DNA of 23,970 nucleotides from JAWLDB01 sp041686915. Lineage in GTDB: Bacteria > Bacillota > UBA994 > UBA5500. The translations under genes and the position numbers were made by a program. The notes beneath the pieces are model-generated. The model was not told the DNA's origin. It did no database searches and saw only the letters and a program-made list of their open reading frames with translations. The stretch lies in assembly GCA_041686915.1 (NCBI GenBank), contig JAWLDB010000021.1, positions 1 to 23,970 of the forward strand, read 5' to 3'. Shown here piece after piece: positions 7,427-15,336 of the stretch (position 1 is the stretch's first letter; the number at the start of each line of letters is the position of its first letter).

Positions 7427-7456
7427 TTGACACGGACAAGCACTCAGACGTAATAT
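7427..7456 (+). promoter_or_regulatory. promoter of the flavodiiron operon
   Basis: TTGACA (7427-7432) and TAATAT (7451-7456) are 18 bases apart, 38 bases before the ATG at 7495; GAGGAGG at 7481-7487 is the ribosome-binding site. The Rrf2 regulator in this operon could act here, but I see no clear long palindrome over the promoter. Confidence 0.7.
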
Positions 7457-7494
7457 ATAACTAATCTAGTAAGTAATTAAGAGGAGGAACTATT

Positions 7495-8709
7495 ATGGCA
7501 GTGCGAGAGGTAGCCCCTAACATCTATTGGGTAGGAGTAGTAGATTGGGATATACGCTATTTCCATGGACCAGCCTATTCCACACATCGCGGCACCACCT
7601 ACAATGCCTATCTGATTGTGGACGAGAAGATTGCGCTGGTGGACACCGTCTATACCCCGTTTGCCGATGAGCTTTTGAAGAATATTAGCGAGATTGTAGA
7701 CCCGGCCAAGATCGACGTAATCATCTCCAACCACAGCGAGATCGACCACTCAGGCGCTCTACCCAAGGTGATTGAGGCCGCGCCGAACGCCAAACTGTAC
7801 TGCTCTGCCAAGGGCGCTGAGTTTTTGGAACAGCAGTTTCACGGCGGCTGGGACTACAACATCTTGCACAACTTTGACGAAATCAGCCTTGGCCAGCGGA
7901 CCCTGACATTCCTGGAGGCACCGATGCTGCACTGGCCGGACAGTATGTTTACCTATGTTAAAGAAGATGCGATCTTGATGCCAAACGACGCTTTTGGCCA
8001 GCATTATGCCAGCTCCGGCCGCTTTGACGATGAGGTGGACATGGTGGAAGTAATGCAAGAGGCCACCAAGTACTACGCCAACATCTTGACGCCATTCTCC
8101 AAGCTCGTAGCCAAGAAGCTGCAGGAAGTGACGGAGCTGGGCATCCCAATCAAGATGATCTGCCCGAGCCACGGCGTCATCTTCCGGCAGGACCCGGGTC
8201 GCATCGTTCAGGCCTACCTGGATTGGTCGACCAACAGCGGGGCAGAGAAAGTGGTCATCGCCTATGACACCATGTGGGAAAGCACGCGGGTGATGGCAGA
8301 CGCAATTGCCCGAGGGGTCGCTTCTGAGGGTGTGGATTACCAGCTACTCCGCGTCTCCCAAAATGATCGCAACGATATCATCACGCAAGTCAAGGCTGCC
8401 AGGGCTGTTGCTATCGGGTCACCCACGGTCAATCGGGGCATCCTACCGACAGTAACTCCACTGCTCGATGACCTGGCCGGGCTCAAACCGTTTGGCAAAC
8501 TGGCTATTGCCTTTGGCTCAGATGGTTGGGGTGGTGGTGCGATACCCGAGATCAATCAGTATCTGCGCAAGGCAGGCTTCAGCCTCTTCTCAGAGGGCGT
8601 GTCAATGAAATGGCGGCCGGATGCTGCCAAACAGCGCGAACTGGAGGAAGTCGGTGCCCAGCTGGCGAGAGCCGTGAAAGAGGGGGCGGCACATGGAACT
8701 AACCCGTAA
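7495..8709 (+). CDS. fprA: flavodiiron protein (A-type, NO/O2 reductase)
   Basis: 404 residues, the size of class A flavodiiron proteins. The N-terminal half is a metallo-beta-lactamase fold with the complete diiron set: His80-x-Glu82-x-Asp84-His85 in NHSEIDHSG, His146 (MLHWPDSM), Asp165 (PNDAFGQH) and His226 (CPSHGV). The C-terminal half (from about 252) is a flavodoxin domain starting VVIAYDTMWESTRVMA, the FMN phosphate loop, and later AFGSDGWGGGA. The enzyme reduces NO to N2O or O2 to water in the cytoplasm, taking electrons from rubredoxin or a flavin reductase; none is encoded nearby. It is first in an operon with an Rrf2 regulator, whose ATG overlaps its end by 17 bases, and a hemerythrin protein, which supports NO/O2 defence. 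Confidence 0.95.
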   Translation: MAVREVAPNIYWVGVVDWDIRYFHGPAYSTHRGTTYNAYLIVDEKIALVDTVYTPFADELLKNISEIVDPAKIDVIISNHSEIDHSGALPKVIEAAPNAKLYCSAKGAEFLEQQFHGGWDYNILHNFDEISLGQRTLTFLEAPMLHWPDSMFTYVKEDAILMPNDAFGQHYASSGRFDDEVDMVEVMQEATKYYANILTPFSKLVAKKLQEVTELGIPIKMICPSHGVIFRQDPGRIVQAYLDWSTNSGAEKVVIAYDTMWESTRVMADAIARGVASEGVDYQLLRVSQNDRNDIITQVKAARAVAIGSPTVNRGILPTVTPLLDDLAGLKPFGKLAIAFGSDGWGGGAIPEINQYLRKAGFSLFSEGVSMKWRPDAAKQRELEEVGAQLARAVKEGAAHGTNP

Positions 8710-9088
8710 AGCCGAGTATGCAATTGCAATTCTCACTGAGCTGGCGTCTCAGGACAGTAACCAGCCAATTCAGTCCCGTGAGGTAGCCCAACGTCGGTCC
8801 ATCCCAGAGAACCTGATTCCGCAAATTGTAGCTACCTTGAGTAAGCGGGGATGGGTGGAAGGAACGCGCGGCGTTGGTGGCGGCATTCGCCTGGTGACTG
8901 ATCCTCAGTCAATCTCCATTTTAGACGTGATCGAGCTGATTGAAGGCCCAATCTACATTAACCGGTGCCTAAAGGGCGGTGTATGCCAGAACGAGCGTAG
9001 TTGTTCGCTGCGACGCGTCTGGAGTAAGGCCCAGGATGCGTTGCTGTCGGTGTTCAGAGAGACGAGCATAGCCGACCTGCTGGACTAA
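8693..9088 (+). CDS. Rrf2 family regulator with a three-Cys iron-sulfur site
   Basis: 131 residues; the ATG lies inside the end of the flavodiiron gene, after AGAGGGGGCGGC. The winged helix is typical (MELTRKAEYAIAILTELA, then the recognition segment SREVAQRRSIPENLIPQIVATLSKRGWV and the GTRGVGGGIRL wing). Cys92, Cys98 and Cys104 have the C-x5-C-x5-C spacing of IscR and NsrR, and even the same numbering as E. coli IscR, so it should bind a [2Fe-2S] or [4Fe-4S] cluster and sense NO, O2 or cluster status. Its coupling with the flavodiiron and hemerythrin genes favours NO or oxygen sensing and autoregulation of the operon; that is inference. Confidence 0.9.
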   Translation: MELTRKAEYAIAILTELASQDSNQPIQSREVAQRRSIPENLIPQIVATLSKRGWVEGTRGVGGGIRLVTDPQSISILDVIELIEGPIYINRCLKGGVCQNERSCSLRRVWSKAQDALLSVFRETSIADLLD

Positions 9089-9147
9089 GCAGCCGGATGT
9101 ATAGGTAAGTAGGTTAAACCATTAGGTTAGAACGGAGGAGATGTAAG

Positions 9148-9906
9148 TTGAGTATCCACGATAAGGCTGCCCAGTTGGCGGAAGTATTGAAGCGGCTGAA
9201 CTCAGGTGAGGACCCGGCCAAGGTGCGTCTGGAAGCAAAGGAGTTAATCGAACAACTGACTCCGGCAGAGCTTTCTCTAGCCGAACAGCAGTTAGTCAAT
9301 GGAGGAGTACCTGAGGAACATCTGCGTGGGTTGTGCTCTGTGCATATGGAGATGCTGGAAGGCGAATTACAGCGTTTCAAGAACCAGTTGCCAGGAGGGC
9401 ATGTTATCACTGTGATGATCGCCGAGCATGACTCAATCCTTGGCTTCCTGGATGAGTTGGACGATGTAAACCAGCACGTGCAGCAGGCACAGGACTATGA
9501 GCCTGCAGATCTGACGACGGTAGTAGAGCTGGCTGAACTCTTGCTTGGGGCCGAGAACCACCACCAGCGCGAGGAGCAAGTGCTCTTCCCGGCGATGGAG
9601 CAGCGTGGAGTATCGGGGCCGCCTCGCATCATGCGCATGGAGCATGAGGACCTGCGGGAGATGAAGCATAAAGTGCATAGCCTCGGTCTGGCGGGCCAAA
9701 AGGGTGAGCTGCCATTTACGGAGTTCCAGCAGGAGCTTGGTGCAGTGGCTCCCAAACTGGTCTTCACCTTGCGCGACCACATCTTCAAGGAGAATAATAT
9801 CCTGTATCCGACGGCGATGGATGTACTGCAGGACGCCGAACTCTGGGAGGACATGCAGCGCCGTTGTGACGCAGTAGGCTACTGCAGTTTTACGCCTGGG
9901 CGCTAG
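9148..9906 (+). CDS. DUF438 / hemerythrin HHE domain protein
   Basis: 252 residues from a TTG at 9148, 8 bases after ACGGAGGAG. Residues 1-75 match the helical DUF438 domain (KAAQLAEVLKRLNSGEDPAKVRLEAKELI...). Residues 85-222 form a four-helix hemerythrin-like bundle with ligand candidates His94 (AEHDSI), His138 or His139 and Glu143 (NHHQREEQVLFP), His166 (MEHEDLR), His211 and Glu215 (DHIFKENNILYP), which would hold a diiron centre. Many DUF438 proteins continue into a PAS domain; this one stops at GYCSFTPG, just where the PAS linker usually begins. Probable role: binding or sensing O2/NO, or iron supply for cluster repair as in ScdA/RIC. It follows the Rrf2 gene by 59 bases and is probably in the same operon. 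Confidence 0.85.
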   Translation: MSIHDKAAQLAEVLKRLNSGEDPAKVRLEAKELIEQLTPAELSLAEQQLVNGGVPEEHLRGLCSVHMEMLEGELQRFKNQLPGGHVITVMIAEHDSILGFLDELDDVNQHVQQAQDYEPADLTTVVELAELLLGAENHHQREEQVLFPAMEQRGVSGPPRIMRMEHEDLREMKHKVHSLGLAGQKGELPFTEFQQELGAVAPKLVFTLRDHIFKENNILYPTAMDVLQDAELWEDMQRRCDAVGYCSFTPGR

Positions 9907-9996
9907 ACCAGCGCTAGCGAGCTAGTTTGGGGCAGTGACCAAGCTGTCTGTAAGACAAGGGGACATTCACTGTATCATACATGCCTGAAACGAGAA

Positions 9997-10029
9997 GGAC
10001 CGCAGTCAAATGTGATGTGACCGCGGTCC
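9997..10029 (+). terminator. GACCGCAGTC-family hairpin
   Basis: GGACCGC.GTCA pairs with TGAC.GCGGTCC around a 9-base loop, with one A/C mismatch. It is preceded by a decayed GACAAGGGGACA repeat at about 9953-9965. It lies 90 bases after the hemerythrin gene and could terminate that operon, though no T-tract follows. Confidence 0.55.
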
Positions 10030-10035
10030 GTGTTC

Positions 10036-10076
10036 ATTACTTCATCCGAGTAGCAGGCTAACAGGTCCTTTTCATC
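10036..10076 (-). pseudogene. acetyltransferase gene fragment
   Basis: Read on the minus strand this piece gives MDEKDLLACYSDEV, nearly identical to QDLLACYADEKAV of the acetyltransferase at 6707-7288, and the DNA matches 7163-7200 closely (for instance GTAGCAGGC and CAGGTCCT). Nothing of the rest of such a gene remains. It abuts the RCC1 remnant and a terminator hairpin, so it looks like recombination debris. Confidence 0.6.
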
Positions 10077-10470
10077 CATATGTTTGCCATGATAAAGGAT
10101 GGCAGTGTCTGGTCCATGGGATCCAACACGCTTGGGCAACTAGGCGCGGGTGGCGTGATCGAAAGCAGCAATGTGCCCATTAAAACAATGGTTGAACTAG
10201 GCCTCAGCCCGACCGGCCAATGCGATCAATCTACTGACGAGCTATGCTTACTCTGTGCCAGGAGCTAAGTTGAGCGTGTTAAGCAGCAATCTAAGCAAAA
10301 CAGCCAAGCTATCCACCTCAGAGATCTACCTAAACGATCAACTGGTCACACTGACTGCTTATAATATCAGCGGATACACCTACTTTAAGTTGCGCGATGT
10401 GGGTGCCGTTCTAAACTTCGAAGTTGAATGGAACGGAGCCGCGAACACAATAGAGATTACTACTGACTAG
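10077..10470 (+). pseudogene. remnant of a secreted RCC1-repeat / copper amine oxidase-N protein
   Basis: From 10077 the frame reads HMFAMIKDGSVWSMGSNTLGQLGAGG, a single RCC1-type repeat (pattern H-FA-IK-DGSVW-WGSN-GQLG), ending at a stop at 10268. In another frame, open from about 10201 to 10470, the sequence reads AKLSTSEIYLNDQLVTLTAYN, then NISGYTYFKLRDVGAVLNF and EVEWNGAANTIEI, the C-terminal part of a copper-amine-oxidase-N-like stalk domain. Proteins joining RCC1 repeats to this stalk are common in secreted proteins of Bacillota, so both parts are probably one gene broken by a frameshift near 10190-10200 and cut at the 5' end. No ribosome-binding site or signal peptide is left. Confidence 0.65.
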
Positions 10471-10523
10471 GCTAGATTACCGGGGGCACGTTTGCGTACC
10501 CGGAAGCAGGAGAGTCTCAGAGG

Positions 10524-10550
10524 CCCGGACCAACGATGGTCCGGGTTTTT
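10524..10550 (+). terminator. rho-independent terminator
   Basis: CCCGGACCA pairs perfectly with TGGTCCGGG around ACGA, followed by TTTTT. It ends the RCC1/stalk remnant and insulates the next gene. Confidence 0.9.
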
Positions 10551-10638
10551 GTGTTGGCTACGGCAAAAGAGGATGCGCGGCCTTTTTATCGAAATGTGTA
10601 GATAAATCGAAGAAGACAGCTAGAGGAGGTAGCATGCA

Positions 10639-12870
10639 TTGAACGAGCAATCTCCGCATCTTGCACTGGCAGAGTCGCTGAGGCTACAGCATCAGAAAAT
10701 GGAACAACTGTCCGCCATGCTAGATGCGGTGTTTAATGGAACCCATGATGCCATGTTCTTAGTCAGGGTAGATGACGATGGTGAGTTCCGATTAGCTAGG
10801 GTGAATGAGTCCTACTTGCGACTGATGGGCTATCACCCGGCCGAAATTGTAGGACATACACCGGTTGAGGCGATGGGTAAGCATGTCGGAGAAGCCATGC
10901 GGGCTAACTTTCAGAGATGCGTGGAGGCCAAGGCCAGAATTACTTATGAAGAGACGCGGAACTCACCCGGAGGTGAGCGGGTTTGGCTAACCACCCTAAC
11001 TCCAATGCTGGAAGAGGGAAGGGTACAGTTCCTGTTAGGCTCGCGCAAGGATATTACCAAGCAAAAGCAGGCCGAAGCCGAGCGGGCAGGCCTGCATAGG
11101 CGGCAGCAGGCAATGTTCCTGGGACACACAGCCGTGATGATGCTGGTGGAACCTCTCTCGGGCAGGATTGTAGACGCCAACCCTGCGGCATCCGCTTTCT
11201 ACGGCTATACCCGCGACGAGCTCCTTAATATGCGTATCCAGCAGATTAACATGCTACCTGAAGCAGAAGCAGAGCAACGCCGGAAGGATGCTCTCGATGG
11301 CGGCAAGCACTACTTCCTGCTCCCACACAGGTTAAAGAGCGGAGAAATCAGGCTGGTCGATATCTACTCCTGCCCTTGTGCGGGTGACGATGGCGACCTG
11401 CTTTTCTCAATCATCTTTAATGCCACCCAGCGCGAGCACTACCGGGCATCATTGCAGCAGGAGAAAGAGATGCTGCGCACTACCCTGAACTCGATTGGCG
11501 ACGGCGTTGTCGCCACCGATGCCCAAGGTAGGATTACCGGTATGAACAGAGTTGCTGAGGAGATCACGGGTTGGACAGAGCAGGATGCGAGTGGTAAACC
11601 CTTTGGAGAAGTGTTCAAGCTGGTGAATGAGGCAACGGGGGAACCAATCCCTAACCCAGTGACAGAGGTTCTGCAAACCGGAACGATAGTTGGTTTTGAA
11701 CATGATGCAGCGTTGATCACCAAGGCTGGAACGCGGGTTTCACTGGCCGACCGTGCTACCCCAATCAAGGATGAACAAGGGCATGTATTCGGGGTAGTTA
11801 TGGTCTTCCGTGACGTCACAGCAGAAAGAGCCCAACAGGCGCGTATCCTTTATCTGAGTTACTACGACCAGTTGACTGGGTTGCATAACCGCCGGTTCAT
11901 GGAAGAAGAGTTGCTGCATTTGGATGGTCAGGAGATGCTGCCACTTAGCGTGATTATGGGCGACCTTAATGGGCTGAAACTAACCAACGATATCTTCGGG
12001 CATGAGGCTGGAGATGACTTGCTTAAGCGGGCTGCGGCTGTGCTGAAGGCAGGTTCCCGAAAGGGCGATATCGTTGTCCGCTGGGCAGGCGATGAGTTTG
12101 TTGTCCTGTTGCCCAGGACTGATGCTGAGACGGCTATAGCGGTTCTACAAGACATCAAACAGAGATGCAGATTGCAGCAGGATACAAACGGATTTCAACT
12201 CAGCATCTCCCTGGGTTGCGCTACGAAGATTTCTCCAGAAGAGAGCATCTGGCTCAAGCTGAAGGAAGCAGAGGAGTTGATGTATGGGCAGAAGTTGCTC
12301 GAGAGCAGAAACTACCGCCGTTCCATCATCAATACCATGCAAGACACTATGTATGCCAAATCGAGCGAGACGGAAGCGCATGCCATCCGCACCAAGCAAC
12401 AAAGCCTCGAGATCGGTAGGGCGCTAGGCTTGTCCGCCAAGCAGTTGGATGACTTGGCCTTGTTGGCTGTGCTGCACGATATCGGCAAGGTGGGCATCAA
12501 GGAAGACATCCTTCAGCGGGAAGGTGACCTGACGGAAGCCGAATGGGCCGAGATCAGGCGTCATCCGGAGATCGGCTATCGCATAGCGCAAAACACCCCG
12601 GAGCTATCTGTCGTCAGCGAGCATATCCTCTCGCACCACGAGCGGTGGGATGGGCAGGGCTATCCTAGAGGCTTGCAGGGCAAGGACATACCACTACTCG
12701 CCCGAATTATCGCAGTGGTTGATGCGTTTGACGTGATGGTCAGTGGCAGTGCATATCAGCCAGCTATGAGCCTGGAGCAGGCCATTGCCGAGATCAGACA
12801 GAATGCCGGCACTCAGTTTGATCCTGCTGTAGTCGAAGCGTTCTTGGCCAAGGTGTTAGCAACCGACTGA
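10639..12870 (+). CDS. PAS-GGDEF-HD-GYP c-di-GMP turnover protein
   Basis: 743 residues from a TTG at 10639, 8 bases after AGAGGAGGT; an ATG at 10634 is blocked by a stop two codons later. No membrane segments. Three PAS domains follow each other: about 25-145 (ending REDIT-type SRKDITKQK), about 155-270 and about 280-398 (FRDVTAERAQQ). The GGDEF domain (about 405-525) has AGDEF at 483-487, a usable variant, the metal Asp in MGDLNGLK, and an inhibitory-site motif RKGD (474-477) exactly five residues before it, so c-di-GMP feedback is likely. The HD-GYP domain (about 570-740) has His613-Asp614, RHPEIG, HHERWDGQGYP (GYP at 674-676) and DAFDVM. It can therefore in principle both make and break c-di-GMP under control of a soluble signal, such as haem-, flavin- or ligand-binding PAS. 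It stands alone. Confidence 0.93.
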   Translation: MNEQSPHLALAESLRLQHQKMEQLSAMLDAVFNGTHDAMFLVRVDDDGEFRLARVNESYLRLMGYHPAEIVGHTPVEAMGKHVGEAMRANFQRCVEAKARITYEETRNSPGGERVWLTTLTPMLEEGRVQFLLGSRKDITKQKQAEAERAGLHRRQQAMFLGHTAVMMLVEPLSGRIVDANPAASAFYGYTRDELLNMRIQQINMLPEAEAEQRRKDALDGGKHYFLLPHRLKSGEIRLVDIYSCPCAGDDGDLLFSIIFNATQREHYRASLQQEKEMLRTTLNSIGDGVVATDAQGRITGMNRVAEEITGWTEQDASGKPFGEVFKLVNEATGEPIPNPVTEVLQTGTIVGFEHDAALITKAGTRVSLADRATPIKDEQGHVFGVVMVFRDVTAERAQQARILYLSYYDQLTGLHNRRFMEEELLHLDGQEMLPLSVIMGDLNGLKLTNDIFGHEAGDDLLKRAAAVLKAGSRKGDIVVRWAGDEFVVLLPRTDAETAIAVLQDIKQRCRLQQDTNGFQLSISLGCATKISPEESIWLKLKEAEELMYGQKLLESRNYRRSIINTMQDTMYAKSSETEAHAIRTKQQSLEIGRALGLSAKQLDDLALLAVLHDIGKVGIKEDILQREGDLTEAEWAEIRRHPEIGYRIAQNTPELSVVSEHILSHHERWDGQGYPRGLQGKDIPLLARIIAVVDAFDVMVSGSAYQPAMSLEQAIAEIRQNAGTQFDPAVVEAFLAKVLATD

Positions 12871-12896
12871 GACGAAGGGACAGTCCCTTTGTCTCA
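12868..12896. repeat. GAGAC-GGGAC-A-GTCCC-GTCTC palindrome
   Basis: Two 14-base arms, TGAGACGAAGGGAC and GTCCCTTTGTCTCA, flank a single A; one G-T pair is the only departure from perfect pairing. The first three bases are the TGA stop of the HD-GYP gene. Another full copy, with a variant inner sequence, is at 16846-16878. Confidence 0.8.
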
Positions 12897-12904
12897 CAAG
12901 ACAA

Positions 12905-12930
12905 TCCCGCAGTCGTATTTGACTGCGGGA
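12905..12930. terminator. GCAGTC-family hairpin between convergent genes
   Basis: TCCCGCAGTC pairs with GACTGCGGGA around a 6-base loop. It lies 9 bases after the palindrome and 9 before the DUF4173 stop, so it may end transcription from both sides. The outer base pairs differ from the other copies (CCC/GGG in place of ACC/GGT) but remain paired, as expected for selected structure. Confidence 0.7.
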
Positions 12931-12938
12931 GTTTACCT

Positions 12939-14570
12939 TTATGGATGCTTTGAGTCTGGTAATAGCGGAGCCGAGTCGCCCTGGCCTCCGGTAGGCTTAA
13001 GCTCATACTGCTCCAGCCGCTTTCGAACTCGCGCTCTCTGTAAGGTGTCCTTGGTCTGGCCGGTGCTCCCAGCGCTCATGTACTTCTGTTCATACAGGTA
13101 CTGTTCCAGCTCGGCCCGCAGGGTATCGTCCTGCGTCTGCTCGTAGACCTTGAGTGCTGCATTCACTCCGGCTGGACCCGAACGATAGAGGATTGCTGCA
13201 TCGAAGTCTGCCAGAGTCCCCGAGAGGTGGCGATTGGCGTTGTAGTTGGCTACCAGGCTATCTGGATCCAGCAGGAAGAGAGCGCAGAGCATAACTGACC
13301 CCACACCGGCAGCCAGCCGCATAATCGAGAACTGTTTCTTCTGCAGGACTATGACGCCGCTGTAGATTACTGCCAGGAACACCATGAACAAGCAGGGCAG
13401 CAAGCGCTTGACCGAAAGTCCATAGACGTTGATATAAAGAGCCATTTTGCTGAAGGCAGTAGCAATCAGCAGCAGAGTAAGTGATGCCAACAGAACGTTT
13501 AGTACTCGCAGTGCAGCACTTTCCCGCCGTGTGTTCTGGCCGCCTAAGTTGGCTACAGCCAGGACGGAGAGGTTGATCATAGCAATGCCGACCAGCTCAA
13601 AGAAACCGTTGCGCGCGTACTCCGAATACACCTGCCAGCCCTCCGGCCGCTCGCCGACAAAAGCAGAGAAGAAGTAGGGCAACTGGCTGAAGATGAAGAC
13701 CAGATACAGTCCAGAGACCAGTCCCAGAACGGTGACGATCGTAGCCATAGGCAAAATTCTTAGCGCATCCATGGACTTCTGCGCAGAGTCCTGCTGATAG
13801 TTTGGACTGCCCCTCCTATGGGCGGAACCAGCTATCAGACCAAAGAGATATGCCGCCGTAGGAATAGCCAGGAAAGCTTGCAGGAACAGATCGATGTTTC
13901 CGACCCGGATCCAGCTGATCTGCTCCCAAACTCCCTGAACTATGTCAGCGAAGCCTCCATTATCGGCACTGAAAAGCAGCGGCATCACCGCGGAGATGAC
14001 CATCAGACCAAGCAACAGGCCGAGCAGCACAGACCAAATCTGTTTTCTGGAAGTCAGGCGCTGCTTGCGTAGCACTGCCAAGCTGCGATACTGCGAACCA
14101 AAGTTGCCAAAGGGAATAGTGAACATTCCGTGCAAGCCGTCGAGCGGCAACCAGTCACTGGTTTTGCCGAGCAGTGTCATGCCGGTGGCAGAGAGCACCC
14201 AGTAAATAGCCGTTAACAGCAGAAACAGGTTGCGCCAGGGCTCGAGTCCGTTTCCTTGCCACAGTGAGTAGCTGAGGCCCGTTAGCAGTAGTACCGCTAG
14301 CCAGAACCAACCAGCTCGCGGCATGCGCAATCCCTTTTGTCGCAGATAGAAGGTCACTGCACCGCAGTAGATTGCTGTGTAAAGGGCGACCCCCCAGCCT
14401 TGCCACTCAAAGAATACCCAGCGAAGGAACAAGAAGCCAAGCGCATAGGCGACGAGGGCAAACAAACCGTCTGTTCTATCAGGCATGAAGGGTTTCCAGG
14501 GTGTACCTGGACGAACAGTAGCCGTTACGCCAGTAGGAGCTGTTGCAGGTTCTGGTAGGTTGTTAGTCAT
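12939..14570 (-). CDS. DUF4173 family polytopic membrane protein
   Basis: 543 residues; the ATG at 14570 follows AGGAGGCGTCAAGC and overlaps the end of the XRE regulator gene by 8 bases. After a Pro/Thr-rich head of about 35 residues come some ten or more hydrophobic segments up to about residue 425. A soluble tail follows (NRHLSGTLADFDAAILYRSGPAGVNAALKVYEQTQDDTLRAELEQYLYEQ), with a helical, tetratricopeptide-like look. The middle region INVYGLSVKRLLPCLFMVFLAVIYSGVI is the family signature. The function of DUF4173 is unknown. In this operon it is encoded with a DUF2975 membrane protein and an XRE repressor, suggesting an envelope function under that regulator. Confidence 0.8.
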   Translation of the reverse strand: MTNNLPEPATAPTGVTATVRPGTPWKPFMPDRTDGLFALVAYALGFLFLRWVFFEWQGWGVALYTAIYCGAVTFYLRQKGLRMPRAGWFWLAVLLLTGLSYSLWQGNGLEPWRNLFLLLTAIYWVLSATGMTLLGKTSDWLPLDGLHGMFTIPFGNFGSQYRSLAVLRKQRLTSRKQIWSVLLGLLLGLMVISAVMPLLFSADNGGFADIVQGVWEQISWIRVGNIDLFLQAFLAIPTAAYLFGLIAGSAHRRGSPNYQQDSAQKSMDALRILPMATIVTVLGLVSGLYLVFIFSQLPYFFSAFVGERPEGWQVYSEYARNGFFELVGIAMINLSVLAVANLGGQNTRRESAALRVLNVLLASLTLLLIATAFSKMALYINVYGLSVKRLLPCLFMVFLAVIYSGVIVLQKKQFSIMRLAAGVGSVMLCALFLLDPDSLVANYNANRHLSGTLADFDAAILYRSGPAGVNAALKVYEQTQDDTLRAELEQYLYEQKYMSAGSTGQTKDTLQRARVRKRLEQYELKPTGGQGDSAPLLPDSKHP

Positions 14571-14796
14571 GCTTGACGCCTCCTATGCTGTCATCGTCGC
14601 TGTACTCCAAGATGTCTCCGGGTTGGCAGTCGAGCGCCTTACAGATTGCCTCAAGGGTCGAGAACCGTACAGCTTTAGCCTTGCCGGTCTTGAGAATGGA
14701 GAGATTGGCCTGGCTGATGCCTATCTTCTCAGCGAGCTCGCCAGAGGACACTTTGCGCTTTGCCATCATCACGTCGAGGTTAACCACGATTGGCAT
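14563..14796 (-). CDS. XRE (Cro/CI) family regulator, YozG-like
   Basis: 77 residues, essentially one helix-turn-helix domain: VNLDVMMAKRKVSSGELAEKIGISQANLSILKTGKAKAVRFSTLEAICKALDCQPGDILEY. The DNA-reading helix is SQANLSILK. The ATG follows AGGGGGGAGTGGC. The gene begins 11 bases after the DUF2975 stop and its end overlaps the DUF4173 start, so the three are translationally coupled. Such small regulators commonly accompany DUF2975 genes in Bacillota. It probably controls this operon through the inverted repeat at 15337-15357; that is inference. Confidence 0.9.
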   Translation of the reverse strand: MPIVVNLDVMMAKRKVSSGELAEKIGISQANLSILKTGKAKAVRFSTLEAICKALDCQPGDILEYSDDDSIGGVKHD

Positions 14797-14807
14797 GCCA
14801 CTCCCCC

Positions 14808-15257
14808 CTATATGGTGTGGTCCACTTCATCTTGAAGGGACACTGCCTGCGCAACCACGTTCTTTACCACCCGCACTATTAAGCCCATGAAGGCGGCTGC
14901 AACTGCTACGAGGACCCACGGGATGTAATAGAGCATCGAGATCAGGCTGATCGCAGCCCCGGCAAAACTGCTCCAGGAGATACGGCGAAGATGCTCCACA
15001 TTCTCCGGCAGAAATACTTGTCCCGCTGAAATTCGCTGCAACAGGCGGTACAGGCTGTAGAGCAGTACAGCCGCTGGGACAATCCCGGTGTAAATCGTCG
15101 TTAAGAAGTAAACCTCAGTGCCTTGCAGGTCAGCTCTGGAGAAGTCTATTAGCCAGCGTACCAGCCACGGCGCAGATAAGGCGACACCCACCAGTGCCAC
15201 CATGAAGAACAGAATGCTTAACTTGCTCAGTACGACTGACCTATCGTCATTCCACAT
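14808..15257 (-). CDS. DUF2975 family membrane protein
   Basis: 149 residues; the ATG at 15257 follows AAGGGGGAG. Four hydrophobic segments are visible: about 9-35, 48-70, 95-112 and 113-128. Between the second and third is the family hallmark LYRLLQRISAGQVFLPENVEHLRRISW (65-91). The function is unknown; the paired XRE gene is next in the operon. A DUF2975-XRE pair followed by DUF4173 suggests that the small membrane protein and the regulator act together, perhaps as a signal-sensing and repressor couple, but nothing in the sequence proves it. Confidence 0.87.
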   Translation of the reverse strand: MWNDDRSVVLSKLSILFFMVALVGVALSAPWLVRWLIDFSRADLQGTEVYFLTTIYTGIVPAAVLLYSLYRLLQRISAGQVFLPENVEHLRRISWSSFAGAAISLISMLYYIPWVLVAVAAAFMGLIVRVVKNVVAQAVSLQDEVDHTI

Positions 15258-15301
15258 GCAATACTCCCCCTTGACCAGGTGTAAGGTCTTCTCCTGGTTG
15301 C

Positions 15302-15331
15302 ATTATAGCATCCAGGATTATCGTAACGCAA
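15302..15331 (-). promoter_or_regulatory. promoter of the DUF2975-XRE-DUF4173 operon
   Basis: On the minus strand TATAAT (15302-15307) is perfect and TTGCGT (15326-15331) stands 18 bases upstream. The -10 box is about 45 bases before the ATG at 15257. Confidence 0.6.
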
Positions 15332-15336
15332 TAATG

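Noticed and set aside
14485..14835. Plus-strand open frames across the XRE gene
   Set aside because: They are antisense to three minus-strand genes that have ribosome-binding sites and known domains.
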